A stretch of 64,000 nucleotides of DNA from Collybiopsis luxurians FD-317 M1 (taxonomy: Eukaryota; Basidiomycota; Agaricomycetes; Agaricales; Omphalotaceae): positions 446,613-510,612 of the forward strand of contig KN834788.1 in assembly GCA_000827265.1 (NCBI GenBank), in the 5' to 3' direction. Below are positions 1-12,575 of the stretch, piece after piece (within the stretch, counting starts at the first letter, position 1; each line of letters starts with the position of its first letter). Below the pieces are notes generated by a model that saw nothing but the letters and a program-made list of their open reading frames with translations, made no database searches and was not told where the DNA came from. The position numbers and the translations under genes are program-made.

Positions 1-2740
1 GCAGGATCCTTCGAGTCGAATTGAGCCTGGAGGCCGATATTAATTTCTGGCATGTCTGTTTCACTTTTATTAACAGGAAGCATGTACAACTAGCTAATTC
101 ACGATAGATGCATCAATAATGTTGTTTGTGAGAGGAATGAAATGAAAAAAAAAAAAGAGAGCAAGAGATGTTATCATTGAGACCCAATCACCAGCCAAGC
201 CACTGAAAGCTGAGATAGTCAGTATAAACGGTCATTTGGAATTTGCAATAGGCGTTTGTTATTCTGAAGACCGAGCGAGATCACTATTACTAACTGAAGC
301 CTACGATGCTATCAGTATAAGGCCTCAAGGAAGCACGGGCTGATTGGAGGATAAGAAATTAGAGTAGTAGTGCTGACCATTATCCGCAAGCTCCAGCCTG
401 ATTTGAATTGAGACATAGGCTAGACGCAAAGTAATGACTCGGGACGACAGCATTTGTCGTTTACGCCAACTGTCTGATCTGGCAAGCTTACTCAGCCATA
501 CAGCAGCGTGCTACGGGCCACCACCATCAACTTCGAAGAATCAAGGGACTTGCCTAGGAACGAACAAACCGTTAATCAAAAACCCCTCTGGTACGTCTCC
601 TTTAGTACTCATGTACAAGCTCATGAGCAATGACTAGAATGAGCCGAATATGTGTCGTGTCCCATTCATCCAACTCCCAAGAGTTGAGTCACATGTAATG
701 GAAGGGCTTTCGGTTGTTATGTACCAAATAATTCAATCTGTCCTTCATGTACACGGAATGCCAATGAGGAATGAGGCGCGGCTATGTAATTGAGTATATA
801 TACTTCTTCACAGATATGACTTGTGACTTACATTCTTATCATCAGCAATAGCCGAAATTAAATTCTTTAGAGCTTGTCTTTTCATATATTTTTGGTTTCA
901 GTAATTCCAACGTAGCCGGACAACGCGAAGAGGTGAGAAATGTCAACACACAGCCCTTTCATATCAATGTCCTAGAGTTGACCTAGATTTAATATTTTCA
1001 TAAAAAAAAAGTTCGTGTGAGGGCATTTCTGAACCTTCTTCCTCGAACATTTCTGTACACTTAATTGCCGAATCATGTTTGTTATGTCAGTTATAATCCT
1101 TTGAGCCCAATCGGTGAATTTATCAGAAATTCAGTCTTCTACATGAACGAGGATGGGGGAAACCGCATGTCCCCAACCGCTTCAGAAAGTGCCGGTTCGG
1201 GTATGTATCAACTCCCCAAACTAAAGATCAGGACGTCTGTTCAGTATGTCTCAAGGTTGAGCGATCGCACGAAGAACTGCAAAATGAAAGCAAAATAGCA
1301 CATCGATAGTAAATGAACATTCGTTCGGTGGGGGAGGATATAATGGGGAAACCAACGTCCAAGTAGACTCGGGCCTGGCCGCCTGGGAAACGGAGTACAC
1401 GTTTGTGCATTCCATTTTCGGCACGTAACCAAACCTTACCGTCGCTATCTTCGGAAGCTTTCAGATTACGGACGGTCACCGAGTGCTTGGTAGCTGGATG
1501 ATTCGCCAACGCAGTGTTTGAAGGTATTACTCGGCTTTGTCGCTAATCGAACACTCCCGTCTTTCCATCTTGCTATCATTGTTCTAGTTCACTTCTAATC
1601 TACCACCATCTCAAACCTTGAGGACTCGGAAATGCGAGATTAAATATCAGTCAGCTTAACTTTGACACAACTAGTATACGACAAATACGAAACCACCTAA
1701 ACACACATAAACACAACTGCTGAGATGATACAACTGGGTCTAGCTACGGATGTGCAATTGGTGACAGTATCCAGCAAAAGAGAACAGAGGTTGATGTAGA
1801 GTGGTTTGCAAACGTGCTTCGAATAATAACTGGGCTTTCGATCAGTTATCGGTCAACGACGAAGGTACTGCTCTAGGTACGGCAATCTTTTCCTGGTGAA
1901 AACGGCACTGACGGGAATTTTTTTTACTTGGGTTCTGCTACTAGTCAACATTTGTCCGGTAGACTCTGCATGTCTAGCTGCTGCCTCGACCTGAGGAGTG
2001 GATCCAAATTTACAGCCAACTCTATCCCAAATGGAAACGATAGGATATCATAGGATATGATCGAAGCCGGGGGGGAAGGGGACATCCAAAACATCAGATT
2101 GAATGGCTGGCCTTGCGTTTCGAGCGTTCTTCTTCACCTTGTCAGATTCTGAGGTTATTGATGTAGGAATATTGCTTGAATCCTGACCCGCTGAATCGGT
2201 ATAGGCTTGAAAAGGCCACTATCGTCTGCATCAAGCTTGTCATCCGTTCGAATTTCAGCTCGTTTGTCAAGATAATCCAGGAAGGTCATTTCGTTCGAGC
2301 AGTTCAATTTACTCCCGTTTTGAATCTGGGATTCTCCGAACACGACCGACGTACTATCAGTTGATTTTGGCAAGTTTTGGGTAGAAGGACGAGATTATGC
2401 CAATCATTGGACGTTCTTCAGCATTGGGATAGAGTAAGGAGAAGGAGGTTTGATAATTTCATTTTCATGCGTATGTCATGAACTCAGAATCGATGTAGAT
2501 CACTATTTCACCGCAAATGATATACCGTTTTGCTCGTCCTCGTGCACTTTAGGTGCACCGTGCATTGAGCACCCGATAGTCATCCAAAAAAAAAGCCCTG
2601 TTGGACTGCTTAAGGACAACGTAGCTTCGACATGGTTGGATACGACATTCCCAAATCCAAAGCTATACTTTAGTTTCAGAGATTTGTCGAAAGGCAAAGC
2701 GTTTCATGGCCTAGCACCTGGCCTGAGCACAGTCTCATTG
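1..2740. repeat. Segmental duplication, copy A (non-coding)
   Basis: Diverged direct copy of the sequence at about 7425-9267 plus 10751-12575. Matching blocks are seen throughout: GATATTAATTT at 35 and 7465, the CAGCGTGCTACGGG block at 505 and 7972, CATTCGTTCGG at 1318 and 8779, the CTCCCGTCTTTCCATCTTGC block at 1554 and 10751, and the TAGGTACGGCAATCTTT block near 1875 and 11377. Short ORFs inside are not conserved between the copies and look random. In copy B the homology begins just upstream of a minus-strand membrane-protein gene. Copy A is cut by the window edge at the same point, so a further gene copy may lie to the left (inference). No gene is supported in 1-3466. Confidence 0.85.
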
Positions 2741-3466
2741 GATGTATTGTGCCAAAAGAGGTTCTGTAAAAGGACGAAAAATTTAGGTGTTCGGTCGTAA
2801 TAGATGATTAGATCTCTTCCCAAATGGCGGATTAACGGGATAAAGGAAGGAGGTCGTTATCAGCATTAATCGATACTGAATTCGCAAGTCCCGGCTGAAA
2901 ACAGGGCGAATAGAGGTATTGCAACTGTAAATTCCACTACATTATCCGTCGAGGAACAACCGCCCTCGCAACCAATCGGACAGTGCAGGTCCATGGCCAA
3001 CCGTAAAACCTTCTCGGAGCTAGTTTGACTAGCTTGTTCGTCTTCCTCTCCCTGAGAAGTATTCTACGATGTTATCGATTTAATAGATGGATCCAGATTA
3101 ACCCAATACGTATCCCAAGGAGATAACCATGCACGAGTTTGCATTTCATGCTATAACGTGTATGATGAACATGACATGAAGTTAGAACAATGAATGAAAG
3201 AGGGCATGGGACATAGAACTTCCTTCCATTTGTATATCGTTGAAATCACTATTCAGTAAAGCAACAGCGTCGAATTTAGAACCCCAATTATCCTAATGGT
3301 CTCAGGCTGGTTATTGTCCGCCAAACGGTCAATTGTAATCGATGCTATTTCATCGCACACTCGAACGAGGCGGCTGTCGCTTCTACGTTACTTCTCACGT
3401 TTATCAAGATGAATGTATCTGTTTTTATAAGGACCTAAACCAAATGTCCTTGACCAATCGTCCACA

Positions 3467-5418
3467 ATGGCTACTAGTACCGGCCCCGTTGCGTGCAAAG
3501 CCATCGAAGCAACCATGAAGAGAACTGGTGAGTTGTGTAATCCTCGCAGTCATTATTGCCTGATAACCCTGCAACAGGCATGGACTGCAAGGCCATAGCT
3601 GCGAGGGCCAAGATGACAGAGGAAGAAGTTGAGCTACGTAAGGTCTCATCTTTCGTTACCCTACTTAGTTTACCACTTCCACATAGTCTGCACTGGAACG
3701 TGTAAACCTACGCCGGAGCAATACGATGCAATCTCCAAAGCCGTCGACCTTTCCAATCAGAGATGTGTAAGTTTCCCATCTCCATACCATCTTGTTGTTT
3801 GATACGAATTAGACTAAGGCCATCAACTGTCCGGCCCTACCAGTAAATGCCAATGGAAACCCCAGGCCAGGAGATGAACCCATCCCCGATTGGCAGGCTG
3901 ATTATATCGAGGCCTGTTAGTGATGTTTTTGATTTTATCGGGTCGACCATAACAAACCATCTCTTTCCTTAGTCCATATTCTTGACCATGACAATCATAT
4001 ACATGAAAGGGCTCTCAGTTGCAACAAGTCTTGCCCAGATTCACCCGGCTTGAAGTATCCTTTCACCTGGCTTAAACTAAAGAATGTCGTCAAGTTTACA
4101 GAAAACACGTCGAGGTGCATCTTTGACTCTCTTCCCAATCAATTTTCTTATTCCTTCAATTCAGGTTTGACTTTGCATTCGATAATCCGGATTTGGTCTC
4201 CAACGCTCCTGTCTCCTCCACCTGCGTTGTCGTCTCACCTAGCGAGAAGCCGTTATGGGAGGATGACTTTAGGCCAGTCCGAATCGCAGTGCACAAAGAC
4301 AATCCGGCCGGAATACCTCAAGTGAAAGAGGTGGATGGAAGAATGTTCCCTCCTGTGTTCCGTGCATACACACCCGTTACTACACGAGACTCCCCTGGTA
4401 TCTTGTCTTTCGTTGTCAAAAAGAAGCCAGGCAAAAGGGGTAATGATGGAACAGAGCACCGACGTGGCCTAATGTCTAACTACATTCATGAGCTGAAGGT
4501 ATCTTTATCTCAATTATTTTCGAAGAACTGAAATCATTTTGTTCTTGTATTTTTTTTCCCTTTGGATAGATTGGGGAGAGACTTGGGATCAAGGGATACC
4601 TTCAATCTGTTCCTTCAAAGCTCCCTTATAAAAGTGTATAACTTGGCATGCTTAGCACTCCCGATAACTTACCTGTGTACATACAGTCAATGCCTATGAA
4701 ACCGTTATTTTGATTGCTGGCGGAACAGGAATGTGCGTCTCTGCCCTCCTTTATAGCTTTCCGAACTTCACTTGGTAATGACCAAATCCTCAGCGCTCCT
4801 CTTGTCCAAATTCTTGAGTATTCTCTCAAATCCCAGAATCCAATTAACAGAACCAGATTCATCCTTCTCAATGGGAACAGAACAGAGAAGGATATTTTCA
4901 TGCGTGATGAGCTAGAAACATATCAAAATGACTATCCTGATTACTTTAAATACATCCATGTTCTCTCTGGCCGTGCTCCTACAGATTGGGATGGTGCGTT
5001 GGCGTATCTGACCGCAGATGAGCTACTACAGAATTATACTGACCTTGCTTCAGGAGAGACCGGTCGTATCAATGCCGAAATCATTCGAAGATACGCTCCA
5101 TCACCACAGGACGTTGTTGCGACCAATCTCCGAATCAAATTTTTCGTTTCTGGTAGGCATAAGATCTCTGATCGACAGCTAATTCAAAAAATCTTCACTC
5201 ATCATTGGTGAATGCCTTTAGGCCCCCCCTCTATGCTCGCAGCAATTGCTGGACCGAAAGTAGGTAATAGACCCAATGGGTATACGGGACAAGGGAAGCT
5301 CCAGGGTGCATTGAAAGAGCTTGGATATACCGAGAAGCAGGTTTGTTCCCATGGTATCTTTTCAATTTGGATTTTCTTGGTTGAGCGATTTGGGTATATC
5401 CAGGTTCATAAATTCTGA
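3467..5418 (+). CDS. Cytochrome b5 reductase-like protein with cyanase-like N-terminal helical domain
   Basis: Eleven exons keep frame (3467-3527, 3578-3637, 3687-3766, 3813-3915, 3973-4114, 4165-4498, 4570-4633, 4687-4732, 4794-5152, 5222-5340, 5404-5418), giving 460 residues. From about residue 135 it is a ferredoxin-NADP reductase fold of the NADH-cytochrome b5 reductase family, which passes electrons from NADH through FAD to cytochrome b5. Visible motifs are RAYTPV for FAD binding, IAGGTGIAPLVQIL for the nucleotide site, SGPPSM in place of the usual CGPPxM, and a C-terminus ending HKF as in the family. The first 70 residues (GMDCKAIAARAKMTEEEV, then CTGTCKPTPEQYDAI) follow the spacing of the cyanase N-terminal HTH domain. 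A Cys-rich linker joins the halves. No N-terminal membrane anchor is seen. Alternative: if the intron at 3916 is not removed, translation stops at 3918 and leaves a separate protein of about 100 residues. Confidence 0.82.
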
Positions 5419-5911
5419 GCCATGGCTGTTAGTTCTACTTGGCCTTAGTGTTTTAACTGTATGATAGGCGGAGCGGATATGATGGCTTCTGTACAGTTTC
5501 TACTTTCTAGGGCTGCCTTCGGACAGAAATAAATACATAATTCACATGTAAAGAAGGTTATGACCTATACTGCACCATTTCGATCAGGTCAGCAATCACG
5601 GCCAATTTCCAGAGACCCCGCCAATAACTTTCTTTTGATTTTTGAATTTTTTAATTTTTTAATTATTTTTTTGGGCGCTAATCATGGGAATTTGCCAAAC
5701 TGATTGAAATGGTATAGTACATCACTTTAATAGCCGTCATGGTCTCGGCTTACAGGAGACTAGACTGTTGTAAAATGTCATAGTATTTATGTGCCAGTAC
5801 AGCAGTAGGATTGCTTGAAAATGTGACAGTGTAAGTAATGTTACCCAAATTCTATAGGTATTTTTTGGGTATTTTACCGCGGCTAATGTGTTTGAATTTG
5901 CTACCCGAAGT
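5419..5911. other. Intergenic, convergent 3' ends
   Basis: About 490 bp between the convergent reductase gene and the minus-strand membrane-protein gene. AT-rich, with a TTTTTTAATTTTTTAATT tract near 5645. I see no gene or structured element. Confidence 0.5.
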
Positions 5912-7250
5912 TCATTCCAAGGAGTTCATTCCAGTGTCGGAGTGAACAATAATGCTATCATAGCCATCCACATGAGAGTCTTCCGCAGTCTGATCGATAT
6001 GAAAGGATTCAATTATAGGAGCCCTTTCACGGTTAACCAGAATGACAACTGCAATAGGATACCAGGCCTAGAAAGTTTTTTCTGAGTTGAGCAAGTCCTC
6101 AGCAAAGGAACAAGACTCACAGAAGCAAGGATAAATACAGATGTAGTGATCTCATATATTAGAGAAAAGTTAGTAAAGCCATCTGGAGGTCCATACATAT
6201 CCATCAGGGTGAAAATGCTAAAAAAGACCTGTACAATACAATATATAGCTCCAGATTCAACCAGTAGAAGTAGAATATTCTGAACCCTAGTTTTCTTGCG
6301 GAAGGCAGCTTCCTTCAATGTTTGATGGTGATACCTTTACATGGTCAATTTTCGGGGTTGGAAAACTCTGGCCAAAAAAATTAGAGCACTTACCATGCCT
6401 CCCATGCAATCAGACCTGTTGCAAACAAGTTCACCACCAGCGAAATGATAACTGATAACCAGTTCAAAACTGTGCTGGCATTGAATGTTGTTAATTCCAT
6501 GTCAATATCATCCAGGATGCCATCTGCAAAATTAATTGCTATATTGTGACATAAAAAGAATTAAGTGAGCCTGCCATCATTTACGTTCACATCCAAACTC
6601 ACCGGTACTTATAATCATGAGAAATATAAGAGTAACCTTCCAGAGCCCTCCCCGTTGAAACAATATCCATGTTCTCCAGACTAAAATTATATCACTCAGG
6701 AACATCTGAATTAAGTGATGAAGTTATTTAGTTAAGAATGTTCTATAATCTCTTTAACTTACCGAAATTGTTATATTCCAGGTATCTAGATAATTGATTG
6801 GCAACCTTTTACTGTTTGCAATCTGAGAGATTTTTTCCCAGTGCACCCCTGGCTTTATTATATCGAAATAAAAGTGGTCCATTAGTAGCGGAAGTGCCGC
6901 ATTGACAAAGGTGCTCCAAGTCAAGGTAATGAATCCAACAATCAGGCAGATAAGCAAAGCAATTCTGGAATAGGTCCATGATTTGGTCCTATTGGAATGC
7001 CATAACCAAACAGACATCTAAGCGGACATTCTTAGAATCGACACTGAGACTACTTGCATCAGGAGGTGAGTAGCAATAATTAGTCCCGGAATAGAAATAC
7101 CTAGAAAATTCAAGATAAAGAAATAGATTCTTCTGTCTGATGGATGCATTACATACCGAATCCGGTTACCGATACTATGACTAATGGTATCATTTCCTCA
7201 TAGATGGTCGTGGCATAACTGGAGATGTTCTGTTGCTCTTGGGGAGTCAT
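5912..7250 (-). CDS. Multi-pass membrane protein, Agaricomycete family (copy 1)
   Basis: Reading the minus strand from 7250, short exons encode MTPQEQQNISSYATTI, then a hydrophobic helix ending IATHLLM, a segment with RIALLICLIVGFITLTW, a segment MFLSDIILVWRTWILFQ, then KEAAFRKKTRVQNILLLLVE, and a tail beginning AWYPIAVVILVN that ends at the TGA at 5912. About seven hydrophobic segments are seen. The helix with Asp followed by VWRxW, and the later KxTRVQNILLLLVESG helix, are hallmarks of a large uncharacterised membrane family common in mushroom genomes; no substrate or signal is known to me. It is homologous exon by exon to the gene at 13730-15059 on the other strand. Upstream lies duplicated copy B. 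The first introns are short (about 39-60 bp). Confidence 0.75.
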
Positions 7251-8847
7251 GAATACTGAGGGTGAAAAGTGCTATGTCTAGTGTTTTAAACCCACCTCTC
7301 TTATGTATTTCAGTGCACACAGGTCCATCGTACTTGTTAACATGAAGATTGGAACTTGAAAATGATATTTGCTCACTGAGGTCCGTACAAGCCCGGTATT
7401 CAGCACAACAAAGTCACCAGTCTCCTGTCAAGGAATGCGTCAAAATGAGTCTAGGACCCGGATATTAATTTTTGTAACATGTGGATTACTTCGATTAATA
7501 GTAAGTATGTTTAACTAGACAAGGACCGAAATTAGCCAATTGATCAATGATTACGGTGATCTTATCTGTGAGATCAAGAAAAAAAACGAGAATAAGAGAT
7601 GAAAGTTCCAAAAAAAAATTAAATAAATAAATCATGTCCGACAGAACCATCGATCAAGCCACTAGAATCTGAGATAGTTGCCGTAGTCGCTCATTTAGAT
7701 CTGCAATTGGGGATGAGGCATTTGTTGTTGATAAGGTATGGAGCAAATCCTATATTAAGCAAAGATCCACCGGCTAGTAGGAGGGCTGGAGATAAGAGAT
7801 TAGTAGTACGAACGTTTGAGTCCTAACGCTCGACCATTGTTACAAACACTCCTCAACCGACCTGTCTGAATTGGAAATATTCAAGACGCATCCACCGGAC
7901 GACAGTAAGTATTCGCCGTTTACGCAAACTGTGTGACCAGGCAAACTTACACAGCCACGTTGCAGCCACGCGTCAGCGTGCTACGGGTCATCGCAATCAA
8001 TTCCGAGGAATCAGGGAACATGCCTAGGAACGAGACGTTATATACAGGCTCATAAGCAATGACTCCAATGAGTCGAATACATTTGTGTGGCCAAGAGTCA
8101 CATTTCATGGAATAGCCTGAATAATTCAATCCATCCTTCATGACACATGTACAGGGTATGAGGTGGATGATATATAATGAAAATTTCTTCATAGGTATGA
8201 CTTGCATTCTTGCATTCTTATCATCAGCGATAACCGAAATTAAATTCCTTGTAGCTTTTCTGAACTAAGTTTAGACCTTCGGTTTCCTTTTTTATTTTTA
8301 TTTCTTCTTTTCGGTAATTCAAACGCAGCAGGAGAATGCAATGAGGTAGGAAATGTCTATCCACAATCCTCTACGATCAATGTACTAGAGGTGCATCGGA
8401 CCGTACTTAGAATTGACCTAGAATTCATACCTTAATAAAAATATTTTCGTATGAGGGCATTTCTAAACCGTTTTTCCTCGAACTTTTCTGTACATTCAAT
8501 TAACAAATCATGTTTGTTATTTCAGTCAGAATCTTGTGAGACGATGCAGTCTTTCTCTAATGAACGAGGATGGTGCACACTTGGTGCAAGTCGCATATCT
8601 CCTACCGTTTCGGAAAACAGTCCCGGTTCGCGTGTCAGCGAGTGCCGCCATTCTAAAACTCAAACTACATAAAGATCAAAACGTCTGTTCGGCATATCTC
8701 AAAATTGAGCAATCACACTGAGAACTGCAGAAGTTTCTTTACACCAACATTTTTGGTTTAGCACATCAGTAGTAACCAAACATTCGTTCGGCGTAGGAGG
8801 GTATAATGGGGAAACCGGTGTCCAGGCATGTATCCGATACCTGGCCA

Positions 8848-8930
8848 GGGTAGGGTAAGGTAAGGTAAGGGTAAGGTAAGGTAAGGGTAAGGTAAGGTAA
8901 GGGTAAGGAAAGTTAAGGTGAGGTAAGATT
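8848..8930. repeat. GGTAA/GGGTAA microsatellite
   Basis: About 80 bp of tandem GGTAA pentamers interspersed with GGGTAA hexamers, decaying at the right end into AAGTTAAGG and AGGTAAG. The equivalent position in copy A (about 1365-1385) has no such array, so it expanded only in copy B. Confidence 0.9.
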
Positions 8931-9267
8931 TATTACTGGCTCTGGACCAAGAACTGATACGCTCAATGTATCTACTATTACATTGTCCTCCTCGGGAAGT
9001 CCAACTGCAGTCCGGACGAGCTTGCAATGCCTGGGCTATTGTAAATCCATATGCAAATTGGAAGCCCAAGGTGGACACTCAAATTATGCATAACTTAATT
9101 ATCAGCGATACTCCACTGCGTTCAGGCATAGTCGACATAGCTTGTCAGACAAGGGCGCGCTTCATTTTTGGCACGTATTAAAGCCTTCACATCAGTGAGT
9201 GCTTCGTTGCTGGATGATTCACCGATGCTGTGTTCGAAGGTTTACTCGGCTTTGTTATTAATCAAGC

Positions 9268-10750
9268 ATGCTACAGTATGTCGGACTACGCGGAGACCCT
9301 GAGCCGCGTAGACGCAGTAATGATACCGCCGCTCTGTCACCGCTGACTTTCCGATCAAACTGTTGTCATCTTCTGTCTTTCGCGAGCATTCTGGACCCAA
9401 GACTATTATAAATGATTTGACGAGGGTTAGAGTGGTTAGTTGCCTAGTTTAAGTAGTATAATAATGTGTCACTCCTAATCCATCTTTGACACGATAGGAT
9501 GGCCCTCACGCACCCTCATGTCTGCAACTATCAATGCTCGACAAATGTGCCATCGCTCAGCATGAGCTTCCGCAAAGCTCGAAGGGTGATGAAGACTGTA
9601 CCCCTGGAGTTTGTGAAATGCGGACTAGTGTGAACCAATGGAATCAATGAAATCTGAAGCATAATAACATCGGCAGGTTCGTGTCTTTAGTGTTTGGTGC
9701 CGTCGTACGACTATGATCGTTCTGATTCTTTCCGATTAGCATGTTAAATATATTCAGCTATTGAACGAGAGAGATATACAACCGTGACAGATGTCTTGCT
9801 AGGGTGAGTTGCTCCTCTTGAAATCATCCTTCCCTTTCTGTGATTGAGCCGTAGTCAAATCATGATCGGCCACAATCTGTCTTACCACTCCCCACCTCTG
9901 CCCCATCGCACCACTTAGTTCTTCAACATAGCCGGGTTAAATGTTGGGATGCATGCACAGCTCTCCTTCCCTCCTGCACCCGGGACTTTCACTTGGCATT
10001 TTTGTTGAGTCTCCTTGCTGTCGGCGGGTAGGAGCAGGTTTTTTTCTGTTGGGGTTGAAGGTGCTCGTCGGTTAGGGCGCATTCAACTCTTAGGACTTTT
10101 CCTCGTTTCATTTCAATTCATGTCAATCTGGGTCGCGTGTGCTTGACTGTGTATTTGAAAAATGAAGAAATGATGATATGTCTAACACTCGGAGAAGCCA
10201 GCTTGCAGACGATATGGGCAAAGTGCCTTCTCCACAGATAAGATAAGCTGAAGATTACATTTAGCTGCCCAAGTATCGCCTTAACTAAATATCACCACAA
10301 TCTCACCTCACCTTGCACACGGACTCAGGAAGGGCAGATGGAGTGAGGATGACTACGACACTGAATTGCTTGCTTTTTCATCCATGGCCTGAGAAGGATC
10401 GCAAATGCTTATGCGATGAAAAAATGTTCTCTGCAACTAAAGTGCCTTGAGCTTCTCTTTTGACTGTCACTCACTTAAACAACGGTGGGCTGGAGGGACT
10501 TACTTCCTCTCCACAAACTTTTCGTACTGCGTCCCGGTTTTAACGCCCTTGAAATGAAAGTCAAAGATCAAACACCCGACTACTGGCCGAAGGAGCCGTT
10601 GAAGTGTGTTGCTGCGGTTGGTTGTAATGGTAAACCAGTGCTAGAAGTGAATTTTGAGACGGCAGCCTAGCTTTGACATGACTGGCGAAGCGGGCTCTCG
10701 GGGGATAAGAAAAGTCAGACGCCGGTGATTTTAGCCGCCCGAGTATCTCG
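9268..10750. other. Insertion in duplicated segment, content unknown
   Basis: Sequence present in copy B but absent between positions 1553 and 1554 of copy A. It contains only short unrelated ORFs (the longest, 10485-10670, has no recognisable motif). I found no terminal inverted repeats or transposase. It may equally be a deletion from copy A. Confidence 0.55.
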
Positions 10751-12575
10751 CTCCCGTCTTTCCATCTTGCTATCATCGTTCTAGTTCACTTCTAATCTAC
10801 TACCATCTCAAACCTCGGGGACCCGGAAACGCAGAAGTAAATGTCTATCAGCTCGATTTCGGCACACCTATACGACGAATACGGGACCACCTAAACCCGA
10901 CTGCTGAGATGAAGCGGAAACAGCTGCAAGTTGCGATGGGTCTACGGATGTGGGATTGAGGGGAACAAAAAAAGGAGAACAGAGGGTGAGGTGGAAATGT
11001 GATTCAAATTTTAACTAGGCTTTTGATCAGCTCATTTATCGCTCGCATGATTTCTCTCGTGCAGGCGGCACAATCCTTCTAGTTCAAGCAACCTCACTAG
11101 CCCAGCTGAATCGCCCCGATCCCTTGTCAGCCCTTCCGAACTCGGCTGAACCTACCAAGCTGAATAGGGCTAAAACGACAGAATAGTTGGAATGGTTACA
11201 AGCGTACATGCAAAACAACAGGCTCCCCGGCAATTTTGGTGCGTCGACTTGAGTTTTTTTTTTGACTGGCCGTCAGTTATTCATGCATAACACTCCCTCT
11301 ATCTCTATTGTCTGCAGTAAAATACCTATGAGTCAGAACATGATGGGGCAATCGGTCAACGACGAAAGTGCTACTCTAGGTACGGCAATCTTTCTCTGGT
11401 GAAAACGGCAGCTACTGGAATTTTTTCTACTTGGCTTCCACTATTAGTCAAGGCAGTTGCTCGGTAGCCACTGCCTCGAAATGAGGAACGGATCTAAATT
11501 CACAACCAACTCGATGCCAAATGGAAGCGATAGGATATAATAGGATATGATCGAAGTCGGGAGGGGGGAAGGGAACGTCCAAAAAACGTTAGATTGAATG
11601 GCTGGCCGTGCGTTTCGAGCTTTCTTCTTTACCTTGTCAGATACTGAGATTATCGATGTAGGAATATTGCTGGATTCTGACTTGCACAATTGGTATTGGC
11701 GAGGGCTCGGTTTCCTTCGAAAAGGCCACGATCGTCCACATAAAGCTTGTCCCCCGTTCGAACTTTAGCTTGTTTGTCAAGATAATCCATGAAGGTCTAC
11801 ACAAACCAATTCGTTCAAGTAGTTCAATTTACTCACATTTTGAATGTAGACACGGCCGACGTATTGACCTACATGTGAAGCGACGCCATCGTTAATTACA
11901 GGATGAGATTAGGATCCGGTCGTTGGATGAGATTGGTGAGCATTATCTTACGCAATAGAATCAATTTATTCCCTTGCCTAACCTCTGTCATAGCGTAGAC
12001 ACTCAATGTACGCCGTTCCGTTCAACCCTCTCTTACACGCATACCTTTGCCCAAGCCTCGACCAAGTGGTCATGCACCTCAGATGGTCGAAAGTGAACAA
12101 TGTGTGAAAGTTTATTTGGCAAGTTTCGGTGTAGAATGACGAAATTATGTTCATAATTGGACATTCTTGAGGCATCGGGAGTAGAATAAGGCGGTGAAGG
12201 TTCAATATTATTGTCTTTGAATGTTCGTTGTTGACTCAGGATCGATGTAGATCATTTTCCACCTCAAATGTCATGCCGTTTTACTCTTCCTCATGCACTT
12301 TCGGTGCACCGTCACTGAGAACATGAAGGTTATCAAAGCAACATTGAGTTGGGATGTTTATCTCCGCAATGCTGTCTGCTTTTTATATACCCTCCTCTGT
12401 GATTTTGTTTGGTAACCCTTCTCAGAAGGTCTGTACCTGGCTCGAATACAAGCTCAAGTATGTAATAAACATCCTCAAATAAGAAGCTGCATGTTGTTTT
12501 CCAGAATTTGTTAGAAGGCAAAGTGTGTCATGGGCTAGTATTTCTACATGAGGCCTGAACGCAGTCTGGTCACCG

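Larger units (their letters stand above)
7425..12575. repeat. Segmental duplication, copy B (with two insertions)
   Basis: Homologous in the same orientation to positions 1-2740. Relative to copy A it carries extra sequence at about 9268-10750 (about 1.48 kb) and at about 11031-11349 (about 0.32 kb). Outside these, colinear blocks continue to about 12575, where the AGAAGGCAAAGTGTGTCATGG block matches 2690-2710. No conserved ORF survives in both copies, so I treat it as non-coding duplicated DNA. It fills most of the space between the divergent membrane-protein genes. Confidence 0.82.

Noticed and set aside
1228..1509. Minus-strand ORF in duplicated copy A
   Set aside because: The frame is not kept in copy B, so it is not a conserved coding region.
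3467..3920. Separate 100-residue gene ending at TAG 3918
   Set aside because: A GTTAGT donor just before the stop joins in phase to the next exon, which runs into the reductase; kept only as an alternative.
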